Positions 25,701 to 36,150 of a stretch of DNA of 64,000 nt are shown here, in pieces. The notes beneath the pieces are model-generated. The model made no database searches. It was not told where the DNA came from and saw only the letters and a program-made list of their open reading frames with translations. How positions within the stretch are numbered: the first letter of the stretch is position 1; each line of letters opens with the position of its first letter. A program made the translations under genes and the position numbers. The stretch is from Elymus sibiricus (taxonomy: Eukaryota; Streptophyta; Magnoliopsida; Poales; Poaceae), in NCBI GenBank assembly GCA_039707655.1, contig CM077676.1, forward strand, positions 430,629,379 through 430,693,378. The letters run 5' to 3'.

Positions 25701-26505
25701 TCTCGGTGGCGGATCCATACTACATGCATGAGTCCTTCTTGAGTCTCGACGAGTTTGAATGTAAAGCTGCTAGGGACTACATCGAATACTTCATGGTAAT
25801 GAATAAGGACAAGGAAACGATTCTCCTGCCTTATCATCCAATGTAAGTCATTGCCGGACAACCCTTTCGTATGTTTCAATCATTCCTTCGCTCATATGGA
25901 GACTAATTTGAGGTGTCTTTATTTTCCGCAGCAACGGGCGCGCCGTCCTTATCGTTCTTTTCCTGCGAGTCTCCCACGCCGTGTATTTCGACTCATCCAG
26001 AAACTTCGAGAAGAAAGACTACACCCACATAATGGATATTTTGGATGATGCTCTCCACGGCTTCAGCATGAGGGGTGGCCACATGGAGATCAGGAAACAA
26101 AGGAAGAACAAGCCGGGTTTCTCGCATAAAACTACCTTCTGCTCCATCCATCAACCGACAACAAGCAAGAACGATGGATTCTACCTCCTCCATCTCATGA
26201 TGGAGTTCAGAAGGGATCACCAACATCTTCGCATGACAACAAGAAACGATGAACATATCCGCAAATGGGCAGAATCCTTAGGACACGAACTGGATTATAA
26301 AGTCAGAGATGACTTCTTTCGCATCCAGAAGGACATTGCAACGATCATCATGAAAGAAGTTGTCGAAGAGAAGGGGATGTTCCACCACGGCCCTATATCA
26401 CGAGCTGACGTCAGAACTCGCATAGGCATGCAACGTCAAGACCTGACGCCGTTCACGAAGCTAGGGTGCATCCTCCCGGATATGGATGGGTGGAACTTCC
26501 AGTGA
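22793..26505 (+). pseudogene. CACTA-1 second gene, DUF8039-like and Ulp1-like, broken
   Basis: The start ATG opens an acidic, Asp/Gly/Thr-repeat N-terminus. A likely exon series is 22793 to about 23730, 23843-24449, 24536-25842 and 25932-26505; splice signals are good except for the first donor, where no GT is seen. The middle (about 24536-24790) resembles the DUF8039 region common in grass CACTA proteins, and the final exon resembles a Ulp1/C48 protease with the YFDSS aspartate block and a DGFYLLHLM block. The Cys expected before Gly in the latter is Asp here, and no HW pair is seen. Lesions are TGA at 23051-23053, an extra A in the A-run near 24127, and TAG at 25184-25186. Role in transposition is inferred from context. 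Confidence 0.75.
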
Positions 26506-26786
26506 TTGACGATGCCGATGATGATGTGTCGGTTGAACTTGTAGTTTCTGTAGTGATGAAACTTTGTGATGTCAACGGTCCTGCTGAACTTGCGTAATGC
26601 TAGTTTGTTAGTTTAGGTACGATGACCTGCGTACATCTAGTTAATTAGTTTGGGTACGGTGAACCTGCGTTGATTAATTATGTTTACTATATGTTGCATC
26701 TATTAGCTAACTCTTTCTTTTCGTGTTGCTCAAATATATTATGTTGCATATTATTGTTGCATCTCTAACAGGTACATAGGTCCTTG

Positions 26787-27047
26787 ATGGCGAAGAAGTG
26801 CTATGCCATGTACATAGGGAGGGTTCCGGGAGTGTACGATGAGTGGCCTGAGTGTCAGGCCCAAGTGTCACGGTTCTCGGGCGGCAACCATAAAGGGTTT
26901 GATAGCAGACAAGAAGCAGAAGCTAGTTACTTGAGGTTCACGCTAGCGCGAGAGAGGAATCACAACCGGCGCCTCATGTACTGCATAATTCCGCTCTTAC
27001 TCATAGTGATAGCTCTTCTCTTCTATATCATCGTTTTAGATGGATGA
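26787..27047 (+). CDS. Small RNase H1 N-terminal-like protein with membrane tail
   Basis: This intact 86-codon ORF starts at the second of two possible starts (ATG at 26787). Residues 5-52 match the RNase H1 N-terminal hybrid-binding fold, also known as the Cauli_VI domain: YAMYIGRVPGVY, W.EC, a conserved KGFDS and an EAEASYLRF helix. That domain binds RNA/DNA hybrids or double-stranded RNA in RNase H1. No RNase H catalytic domain follows. Instead residues about 64-84 form one hydrophobic segment rich in I, L, V and F, which predicts a tail-anchored membrane protein. It is the only undamaged coding unit seen in CACTA-1 and lies just inside the right subterminal repeats. A splice acceptor-like ctaacag precedes it, so it could also be a 3' exon of the upstream gene. 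Confidence 0.65.
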   Translation: MAKKCYAMYIGRVPGVYDEWPECQAQVSRFSGGNHKGFDSRQEAEASYLRFTLARERNHNRRLMYCIIPLLLIVIALLFYIIVLDG

Positions 27048-27289
27048 TGAAACATGTGTATGGGATGACGATGTAGTTGCATGTATTCGAGACATATCAT
27101 AACTTGTATCGCTATTTCGAGATCGATGATGATGAGAGACATCATTTGTGTTGGATGATGATGGCATGATTTGATGAGAATATTTGCATGTGTATGATAT
27201 GATGAGACTATTGTGTGTATGATATGACAGGCTATTGTATAAACCTATTAAAAAACAGAGAAAAAATGCTGCAGAAAAAATATTACAGA
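27048..27289 (+). other. Untranslated stretch between the small ORF and the right end of CACTA-1
   Basis: AT-rich sequence with repeated atgatatgatgaga phrases. No ORF or motif is seen. It would hold the 3' untranslated region and polyadenylation signals of the preceding gene. Confidence 0.4.
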
Positions 27290-27546
27290 CAATAGTAATA
27301 GTAGCGCAGGGTATGTGTGTAGCAGTAGCGCTTCCTTAGCAGTAGGGCGTGTTAAATAGGCGCGTTGCAGCTTTTAGCAGTAGCGAGGTTCACCTAAACG
27401 CGCTACTGCTAAACTCTGTTAGCAGTAGCGCGGGTGGAACAACGCTACTGCTAATAGTTAGCTGTAGCGCCGTAGCAGTAGCGCGCCCACCCGTGCTACT
27501 GATATTACAAAACCCCGCGCTACTGCTAGGGTTTTCCCTAGTAGTG
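27290..27546 (+). repeat. Right terminal and subterminal repeats of CACTA-1
   Basis: About eight copies of agcagtagcgc or its complement precede the inverted terminus ccctagtagtg. The ORFs crossing this array (27349-27675 plus and 27390-27587 minus) also run into the LTR and are shadows. Confidence 0.85.
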
Positions 27547-27549
27547 GGA

Positions 27550-28079
27550 AAGGATAACTTTGAGGTGGTTTCGTACCCTACAAACAATTTCTATCTTAGG
27601 TTCTCCGCTAATAGGAACTTTGGAGTGATTCTTTATCGCACGTTGAGGGATTGTTATATGATCCAATTATATTAGCATTGTTGAGAGATTGCACTAGCAA
27701 AAGTATGAACCCTAGGCCTTGTTTCTAAGCATGGCAATACCGTTTATGCTCACTTTTGTTACTTGCTACCTTGCTATTTTTTTATTGTTCGCACTACAAA
27801 AACCTATATCTACTATCCATACTACACTTGTATCACCATCTCTTCGCCGAACTAGTGCACCTATACAATTTACCATTGTATTGGGTGTGTTGGGGATACA
27901 AGAGACTCTTTGTTATTTGGTTGCAGGGTTGTTTGAGAGAGACCATCTTCATCCTACGCCTCCCACGGATTGATAAACCTTAGGTCATCCACTTGAGGGA
28001 AAATTGCTACTGTCCTACAAACCTCCGCGCTTGGAGACCCAACACGAGTCTACAAGAACAAGTTGTGTAGTAGACATCA
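27550..28079 (+). repeat. 5' LTR of element D, part after CACTA-1
   Basis: It continues the LTR with aaggataactttgagg and ends tagacatca, as does the 3' LTR at 33723. The ORFs at 27719-27983 recur almost unchanged at 33363-33627 because both are LTR sequence; no domain is visible in them. Confidence 0.9.
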
Positions 28080-28089
28080 AGCTCTTTTC

Positions 28090-28107
28090 TGGCGCCGTTG
28101 CCGGGGA
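28090..28107 (+). other. Primer binding site of element D (tRNA-Asp type)
   Basis: The sequence tggcgccgttgccgggga begins 11 bases after the LTR end. It is complementary to the 3' end of plant tRNA-Asp, a primer known for several Gypsy families including Athila-type elements. Elements A and C use the Met-type primer instead. Confidence 0.75.
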
Positions 28108-28204
28108 GGTGAGTGCTTGAAGGTATATCTTTAGATCTTGCAATCGAATCTTTTAGTTTCTTGTTTTATCACTAGTTTGGTTTATAAAAGAAAACTACAA
28201 AAAA

Positions 28205-29029
28205 ATGGAATTGAGGTTGCCTCATATTATTCGTCTTTATCATGTCTTTCGTGAAAATGATGGAGCGGAAAATTGTGCTCAATTGATAGAAGAAGAATTC
28301 AATAAAATGTTTGGCATAAAATCTGTGAATGATGAGCATGATTGCAATGTTGCTAGTATAAATTCTTTGAATATCCATGATGCTAATGATATGCAAAGCC
28401 ATAAGCTTGGGGATGATATGTTTGATGAAGATGATATTTTTAGTCCCCCAAGTTTTGATGAGAAAATTTATTACGATGATTGCATGCCTCCTATCTATGA
28501 TGATTATTGTGATGACATGTATGCTATAATGAATAATGATAAATATGAAACTTCTCATCATGATTTTAATTTTCAATTGGATTATGCCAATCAAGTATCT
28601 CATGATAGTTATTTTGTTAAGTTTGCTCCCACAATTATGAATGAGAAGAAAATTGCTTATGTGGAGAGTAGTAAAATTTCTATACTTGTAGATCATGAAA
28701 AGAATTATTTGTGTGATGGGTATATTGTTGAATTTCTTCATGATGGTACTGAAAATTACTATGAGAGAGGAACATATGCTTGTAGGCTTCTCAATAATAT
28801 CAAGTTTCCTCTCTTTATGTTCAAAGTTTTGAAGTTATACTTGTTATGCCTTCCTATGCTAGTTGATTCTTGCTCCCACAAATTGTTTGCTCACGAAATC
28901 CCTACACATAGGAAGTGGGTTAGGCTTAAATGTGCTAGTCATATTCTTCATGATGCTCTCTTTGTGTTACAATTCTTTACTTTTATGCGAGCATCATTGA
29001 AATCATCATGCCTAGCTAAAAGGCATTAA
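28205..29029 (+). CDS. Uncharacterised 274-codon ORF of element D
   Basis: This is the only long ORF in the interior of D and is uninterrupted from ATG to stop. The N-terminal half is acidic, rich in D, H, Y and N, with a run around FDEDDIF near residue 75. A middle part holds a DGYIVEFLHDGTENYYERG block (about residues 170-190). The C-terminal third is hydrophobic then basic, with PTHRKWVRLKCASH near residue 240. No zinc knuckle, protease, reverse transcriptase or integrase motif is present. I recall similar ORFs in grass Gypsy-type elements but cannot name a function. The reverse ORF at 28172-28741 is its antisense shadow. Its survival in an element without pol suggests either a young insertion or a retained role. 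Confidence 0.55.
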   Translation: MELRLPHIIRLYHVFRENDGAENCAQLIEEEFNKMFGIKSVNDEHDCNVASINSLNIHDANDMQSHKLGDDMFDEDDIFSPPSFDEKIYYDDCMPPIYDDYCDDMYAIMNNDKYETSHHDFNFQLDYANQVSHDSYFVKFAPTIMNEKKIAYVESSKISILVDHEKNYLCDGYIVEFLHDGTENYYERGTYACRLLNNIKFPLFMFKVLKLYLLCLPMLVDSCSHKLFAHEIPTHRKWVRLKCASHILHDALFVLQFFTFMRASLKSSCLAKRH

Positions 29030-32000
29030 AGAAAAGCGCTTGTTGGGAGACAACCCAACATTTATACCTACTGTTTTTGTGTGTTCACATGATTAAGCTA
29101 CTGTAGTAATCATGTTTCATATATTTTCTTTCAATAATGTGCCAAGTAAAGCCTTTGGGATAGTGTGGATGCTTGTTGATTTGATTCTGTGCAAAAACAG
29201 AAACTTTTGCGTCCAGTGCTGGAATTTCTATTCTGTACTGGAGCGTGAAAAAATTCTGAAATTTTTACACAGTATTGGGTTACAAATTTTTTACGTTTTC
29301 CTAATTTTTCAGAATTTTTGAAGGTACAGAATTATGGTTTTTAAATCACTCCCTACATGCTGTTCTGTTTTTGACAGATTCTGTTTTTATTGCATAGTTT
29401 GCTTGTTTTAGTGTTTCCATAGCTTATATTATGAGATATAAATTGTGGAAATGATAGAATACAGTAGAATACCTAAGTGGATGATTTATTTTTATCATGC
29501 TAACCTATCTCACGAAGTTCCGTTAAGTTTTGTGTGATTGAAGTTTTCAAGTTTTGGGTGAGATATCGATATGAGGAGAATAAGGAGTGGCAAGACCCTA
29601 AGCTTGGGGATGCCCAAGGCACCCCAAGGTAATATTCAAGGAAGACTCAAGCATCTAAGCTTGGGTATGCCCCGGAAGACATCCCCTCTTTCTTCTTCAA
29701 CACTATCGGTAACCGCACTTGGAGCTATATTTTTATTCATCACATAACATGAGTTTTGCTTGGAGTGTCATTTTATTTTGTTGAGATTTGCTTGCTGTTA
29801 TAAATAATAATGTTTTGTATATTTTAGTTCAATAAAATGCTAATTATAGCTTTTACCATGCTCAGTTTGCAAGTTTATGTGTTGCTGTTTGAAAACAGAA
29901 AGTCTTCTGTTATGTGCAGAATATTCCTGAATAGTCAGAACATGATAAAAATCAGAATTTTTTACACAGTAAGCATGCATGAGTTCTCTATCACGTGGTA
30001 ATTTTTTAGAATTTTTGGAGTTAGGGAAGTATGAATTCTTATTCACTCTTTACAGATTGTTCTGTTTTGGCAGATTGTTGTTATAGTTGTATTGTTTGCA
30101 TATGTTTGCTTGTTTAATGTTTCTATTTGTGGATAGGAGTATTAAATATGCAGAGGCATTTAGTATGCAATGTTTAATTATAATTTTAAAGATTTTCTAC
30201 AGTATAGAATGTTAAAGTTTTGAGTTGATTTATACTAACTTATCTCACGAGTTTTTGTTGAGTTTTGTGTGGATGAAGTTTTTAAGATTTAGGAGAAGCC
30301 ATGATATGAGAGGAATTAAGGAGACACAAGAGCTCAAGCTTGGGGATGCCCAAGGCACCCCAAGATAACATTCCAAGAAGTCTCAAGCAACTAAGCTTGG
30401 GGATTCCCCGGTAGGCATCCCACCTTTCTTCATCAACAATTATCGGTCAGTTTTGGTTGAGCCTAAGTTTTTGTTTCTTCACATGATATGTGCTATTCTT
30501 GGAATGTCATTTTATTTTGTTTTATTTGCTGTTTGAATAAAATACTTAAGATCTGAAATTTTTAAATGAGAGAGAGTCCTCACATAGCTACCTATTTACT
30601 TAACTACTCATTTGGTCTTCACTTATATCTTTTTGGAGTAGTTTGTCATTTACTCTTGTTCTTCACTTATATCCTATGAGTAAATTGTTGAAATGAATTG
30701 AATATCATAAAGTTGAAATTTATATGCTTCATATGCTTGTCCCATGAGGAGTAGTGACTTCACATACAAGAAGTATAAGTGGTAAAATTTATTGAAAGTT
30801 AACAAACATAGCATTGGTCACTTGAACAATTCATGAAAAAATTTTGAAGGAAGAGAAATTTCACATATAAATATACTATCTTGGACATCTTCTATGATTG
30901 TGAGCCCCCATTAATTATTTTCAAGCTTGATCAAGTAGTTGACGTTGGACAAGGAAGACAACGTAATGAGTTATGTTTGTTTATATTCACATAGAAGTTA
31001 TATTGTCATGGATCCTCTAACATGTGGTGCTTGCTTAGGATCTTTTGCTAGCCAAAAATTCGTACTAGGTAGAGATACTACTTGTGCATCCAAAAACCCT
31101 TAAACCCAGTTTCTTGCCATGAGAGTCCACTATATCTACCTATGGATTGAATAAGATCCTTCAAGTAAGTTGTCATCAGTGCAAAAAGCAATAAAAATTG
31201 CCCCTAAAATATGTATGATCTTTTATTGTAAGGGAAAATAAGCGTTGTACGAACTTGTGATGGTAAAGAAATAAAAGCGACAGACTGCATAATAAAGGTT
31301 GCGATCACAAGGGGCAATATAACGTGACGTTCCTTTGCATTAAGGGCTTGTGCATCCAAAAATAAAAAGCGCATGACAACCTCTGCTTCTCTCTGCGAAG
31401 GGCCTATCTTTTACTTTTCTGTATTTACTTTTTTGTATTTACTTTTATGCAAGAGTCATTAATGTTCATCCCTATTCCGCTCTATTTATTCTTTAGTTGG
31501 CAAGCATTATGTGGTAGGGAAAGATCCAGGAACATATATCCAGTTGAATATAGGTGATCATGAGTTATTATTGTTGACATTATCCCTGAGATAAATAAGT
31601 TGGGAGGCAAAACATTAAGACCCTATCTTCCTATGTGTTTGACTGAAACGGTTTGTTCTAAAAATATGCTTTGAGTGTCAGCAATCATGGAAGACTAAAT
31701 CATAGTTGAGTATGTGGAATTTGCTAGATCAAAGCTCTTACATAGACCCTTCCTGAAAATAAGATGAATTGTAATTTTTTGATGACTGAGAACATTGTTT
31801 GTTAGTTTTCAAGAAAGTTAATGGCCTATACTTTAAACATGTGAATAGCTTGCTACTTGATCATGAGAAGTTTTATGAGATGCGCTACTGATTATGATAT
31901 ATATTGATGCTAGAAAAAGTGATTGAAATTATTATTGATCAAACTTATGCACTATGCTAGCATTCACACTTCATAAATTATTTCTTTTATCATTTACCTG

Positions 32001-32034
32001 CTCGAGGACGAGCAGAAATTAAGCTTGGGGATGC
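29030..32034 (+). mobile_element. Non-coding 3' interior of element D
   Basis: No ORF with a domain is present. A diverged internal duplication of about 736 bp is visible: aagcttggggatgcccaagg occurs at 29600 and 30336, with related sequence around each copy. The same aagcttgggg phrase appears again at 32021 as the tract before the 3' LTR, after ctcgaggacgagcag. The remainder (about 30560-31980) is AT-rich and unremarkable. Confidence 0.7.
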
Positions 32035-33723
32035 TGATACGTCTCCAACGTATCTATAATTTATGAAGTATTCATGACATGTTTATTATAGTTTTGTATG
32101 ATTTTGGTGCACTTTTATATGGCTTTTATATGATTTTTATGGACTAACATATTGACCTAGTGCCCAGTGCCAGTTGTTGTTTTCTGCTTGTTTTTGGTTT
32201 TCCAGAAAATCCATATCAAATGAAGTCCAAATGCAGCGAAACTTTTTGACGATTTTTTCTGGAAGGAAACGGACCCAGGAAGCTTCGAGGAAGCAGCAGA
32301 AGAGCCACAGGGGCCCCACGAGCCACCTGGGCACGCCTGCCCCCCCCCCCCCCAGGAGCGCCCTGGTGCCTCGTGGGCCCCCTGTGGCACCTCTTCGCAT
32401 GATTCCAACGTTGAAAAATCCTATATATTCATAAACCCCCGAAAGTTAACATAGATGAGTTTTTACGCCGCCGCAAGCCTTTGTACCTCCACGATCTAAT
32501 CTACAGCCCATTTTCGGCACCCTGCCGGAGGGGGGAATCATCACCGGAGGCCATCTTCATCATCCCGACGGTCTCCATGACGAGGAGGGAGTAGTTCACC
32601 CTCGTGGCTAAGGTTTTGTACCAGTAGCTATGTGTTTGATCTCTCTCTCTCTCGTGTTCTTGATTTAGCAAGATCTTGATGTATCGCGATCTTTGTTAAT
32701 ATAGTTGGATCATATGGTGTTTCTTCCCTCTCTATCTTTGTTGTGATGAATCGAATCTTTTCCCTTTGAGGTTTCGTTATTTTCGGATTGAATATTTCAG
32801 ATTTGAGAACACTTGATGTATGTCTTGCATATGAATACCCGTGGTGACAATGGGGTATTATATTGATTCACTTGATGTATGTTTTGGTACTCAACTCGCG
32901 GATTCCCGAGGTGACATTAGGGTAATCTATGCATAGGGATTGATGCACGTTTTCATTATCTTTTCTCCGATAGAAACTTTGGGGTGCTCCTTGATGTTCT
33001 TTGTGTGGATTGAATATTATGATTATGAAGTTGTTTGATGCATATCGTATAATCAACTCACGGATACTTGTGGTGACATTCGAGTATCTAGGTGACATTA
33101 GAGTTGGTTGATGTGTATCATATGGTGTTATTTTAGTACGAACTCTAGGGCTGTTTGTGACAATTATAGGAATGACTCAATAGATCGATCGGAAAGGATA
33201 ACTTTGAGGTGGTTTCGTACCCTACAAACAATTTCTATCTTATGTTCTCCGCTAATAGGAACTTTGGAGTGATTCTTTATCGCACGTTGAGGGATTGTTA
33301 TATCATCCAATTATATTAGCATTGTTGAGAGATTGCACTAGCGAAAGTATGAACCCTAGGCCTTGTTTCTAAGCATTGCAATACCATTTATGCTCACTTT
33401 TGTTACTTGCTACCTTGCTGTTTTTTTATTGTTCGCACTACAAAAACCTATATCTACTATCCATACTACACTTGTATCACCATCTCTTCGCCGAACTAGT
33501 GCACCTATACAATTTACCATTGTATTGGGTGTGTTGGGGACACAAGAGACTCTTTGTTATTTGGTTGCAGGGTTGTTTGAGAGAGACCATCTTCATCCTA
33601 CGCCTCCCACAGATTGATAAACCTTAGGTCATCCACTTGAGGGAAAATTGCTACTGTCCTACAAACCTCTGCGCTTGGAGGCCCAACACGAGTCTACAAA
33701 AACAAGTTGTGTAGTAGACATCA
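32035..33723 (+). repeat. 3' LTR of element D
   Basis: It starts tgatacgtctcc and ends tagacatca, followed by the target-site duplication gaacg. It holds the undisturbed CACTA-1 target at about 33184-33197 (gatcggaaaggat). Confidence 0.95.
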
Positions 33724-33728
33724 GAACG

Positions 33729-34026
33729 CAGCAACCCCTACGGGATATGCAAGAGTAAGCTATGAATACAAGCCCGACAAGCTGGGATATGATCAAGGAG
33801 CCATGTTGGTAGGTCATGACGGGTCCATAGAAAGGAACCCTCAAGAACAAAGAAGTTTCGGATACACAACCTCCGTGGCGGTTAATAAAATGAAATTTCA
33901 CAGACAAGGTGATATTGCCAATCCATGTTAGACTCTTGCATATGCAGCCACAACAATGCAGCCAGCATGTCATACCCATTATGAATATGGGCCATCAACC
34001 AACATAAGAGGCTATGCTCCGAAAGA
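33729..34026 (+). mobile_element. Internal region of element A, middle fragment
   Basis: This is the continuation of A's interior between element D and solo LTR F. It is short, without a recognisable domain; the small ORFs on both strands overlap and are not supported. Confidence 0.5.
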
Positions 34027-35576
34027 TGTAGGAGATATGCCCTAGAGGCAATAATAAATGTTATTGTTTATCTCCATGCTCATAATTATGTCTATGTTCC
34101 ATGCTATAACTGCTATGGTTCTCGAGTCTGCAATAACCACGAGGCTCGGAGGAAGACTCATATGCACGTGTGGAATAATAAACGGTAAAATGTATTCCTA
34201 GTCTGGCCTCTAAGACTAGCTCAAGTGTTGCATGATGGTTCTGTTTTTCTGATCATGGGCATGACTATGCCGGCAACTTTGAGGGCACAATGTTAGGAGA
34301 ACACTTGTGTTGAATCGACCCGAATTGATGTTATGCTATGAGATTCATTCGTCACAAGTTAATGGTTAAGAACACAGAGAAAGTTAATGTTTGCATAATT
34401 CCTTGGACCATGAGAGTGTCGAGTTTCTTCATGCTTGCTTCATGAACTTTGGGGTTTGTTAAACGTCATCCGTAAATGGGTGGCTATTACGGCGGCTTGC
34501 GGGTTCATGGAAAAGTGTGTCAAGTAACTTGATAGCTCAAGATTGGGATTTGCTCCTTCGACGATGGAGAGATATCTCTAGGCCCTCTCGGTGTTACGGT
34601 ATCCATCATCGTCTGGCCAGACACAATGTGATTTGATCGCAGGGATGCCGGAACACGGGAACGAGAAAAGAGAACAAAACCGGTAACGAGGTAACTGGCA
34701 TTGTGGACAAGTGTTGATCCACGGGGATGCCGATGATTCTCACCTCGGGTATTTGTAACATATCGCGAAGCAACAGGAATAGCACACGGCAACTGGAGGT
34801 TCACTCGAATATTCATTCGTGTGGGTATAGGGGTCAATATGGGTGTCCACGGCTCCGATGTTGATCATTGATCCGAAAGTGTTCCGGTTCATGTCTATAC
34901 TTCACCGAACCTATAGGGTGACACGCTTAAGGGTCATCTATCTACTGAATACTAGACGGGGAGTCTGAGAGAAAATCACCGAAAAAGTTTCGGACGAAAC
35001 GGAAACGTTCAGGAGAGAACATCGGAATAGTTTCGGTGAAACTGAAAAGTTGTTTCAGGGTATTCCATTAAGTCAAATTGGTTCCGGCACACGCCTGGAA
35101 ATTCTTGGAGGGTGCCAGAATTGTTCTGGTAACTTTTGGAATTTTTCCGGAGAGAAAAACCAGAAATGTTCCGGAGCAGCCGGAACCGCAATGGTAGCTT
35201 TTCGCTGAAGAAAAACATTGTTCTGAAATTGTTTCGGAATGCGTTCAAAATTGTTTTAGTGGGTACTAGAATTATTCTAGGCACACAGAAATAATTTGGG
35301 TTTTAACGGACGCAGAAAAATGTCTTCGTGAATAGTGAAAGTGCTTTATGGATATTTTTTGGAAAGCACCTTTTGGGATATTTCCCAAAAGGATTCTAGA
35401 AGAGCTTGGGGGCCAAGGAAGCCCCTCATGGGGGGGGGCAAGGGGTGGCCGGCCAAGGGAGGTGGAGCTCCTTGGAGCTCCACATGGCACCCCTTTTTGC
35501 TTTATTCTTTTTATGTGTGACATAAAGTGGGGGTACTTTGGTATTTTTGTATGCCAATTTTACCCCTTGGCTTTCC

Positions 35577-35584
35577 TATAAATA
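35577..35584 (+). promoter_or_regulatory. TATA box of solo LTR F
   Basis: The motif tataaata followed by gagg lies about 570 bases before the LTR end, in the place expected for the U3 promoter. No promoter activity can be judged from sequence. Confidence 0.5.
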
Positions 35585-35805
35585 GAGGTGGAGGGGTGCT
35601 CTCCAAACCTCATCCTTGCTCTCATACACATGCCATAGACTTCTCTGGCTTCTCTCTCCCTCCCAGCGAAATAGTTTCGTAGAGCCGAAAGGCTGTCTGG
35701 GTTCCGGCAGGAACTAGTTCTGGACGGCGAAGCCCTGCCGGATAGATGACACCGTATGTGCGCAACTCTGTAGAGAGATCGTAGTTTCGGTCTTAGTTTG
35801 AGAGT

Positions 35806-35955
35806 GCCTCCCGAAGGGCTGTCCGAGTTTCGAGGGTCCTCCCGAAGGGATGTCCGAGTGACCGTCCGAATTTCGAAGGTCCTCCCGAAGGGCTGTCCGC
35901 AACACCGTCTGAGGGACTGTCCGACCGCCTCCCGGAGGGCTGTCCGAGGGGCAGA
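35806..35955 (+). repeat. Short tandem repeats in solo LTR F
   Basis: Phrases such as cctcccgaagggctgtccga recur at about 30-60 bp spacing (at least five times), with spacer variation. They lie downstream of the TATA box, in the probable R/U5 part. Confidence 0.75.
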
Positions 35956-36150
35956 TGTAGGAGTACATCCTTGCGGTTGGGAGGTTGTAAATCCTAGTTG
36001 CGGGGATCTGCACCGCCGATCGTCATCGACTCTACTTCCGCTGCGCTACGAGTCGGTAACGAAAAGATCAAACCTTGTATGCAGTCTCCATAGTGGTCCT
36101 GGGCTGGTGCGTAGTCGGAAATTTTTTGTTTTCTGCTGCGTTACCCTACA

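Larger units (their letters stand above)
16948..27546 (+). mobile_element. CACTA-1, En/Spm-type DNA transposon, 10.6 kb
   Basis: It starts cactactaggaaa and ends ttttccctagtagtg, forming CACTA terminal inverted repeats, and is flanked by a 3 bp duplication. Both ends carry many copies of the subterminal motif agcagtagcgc in both orientations. Inside, on the plus strand, are a tnp2-type transposase, a second long gene and a short ORF. The two long genes are broken by stops and frameshifts, so this copy is probably immobile unless helped by another element. Confidence 0.95.
15782..33723 (+). mobile_element. Non-autonomous LTR retrotransposon D, complete, target-site duplication GAACG
   Basis: Both LTRs begin tgatacgtctccaacg and end tagacatca, and gaacg occurs immediately outside both ends (15777-15781 and 33724-33728). 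The 3' LTR is 1,689 bp; the 5' LTR is 1,696 bp once CACTA-1 (16948-27546) and one GGA duplication are removed. The interior is 28080-32034, about 4.0 kb, with a tRNA-Asp-type primer site and one 274-codon ORF but no gag, protease, reverse transcriptase or integrase. Transposition would need proteins from another element. The short tgatacgtctcc LTR start is typical of several Triticeae Gypsy families. Confidence 0.9.
34027..36150 (+). mobile_element. Solo LTR F, Copia Angela/BARE-like
   Basis: It starts tgtaggagatatgccctaga and ends gcgttaccctaca; the opening matches the well-known Triticeae Copia LTR start. No primer site, internal domain or second LTR is attached, so it is a solo LTR. Flanking five-mers are aaaga (34022-34026) and gaaga (36151-36155), one mismatch. 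ORFs in it, such as 35798-36286, have no domain and cross its tandem repeats. Confidence 0.75.

Noticed and set aside
28172..28741. 189-codon minus-strand ORF
   Set aside because: Antisense shadow of the 274-codon ORF of element D, rich in Ile and without motifs.
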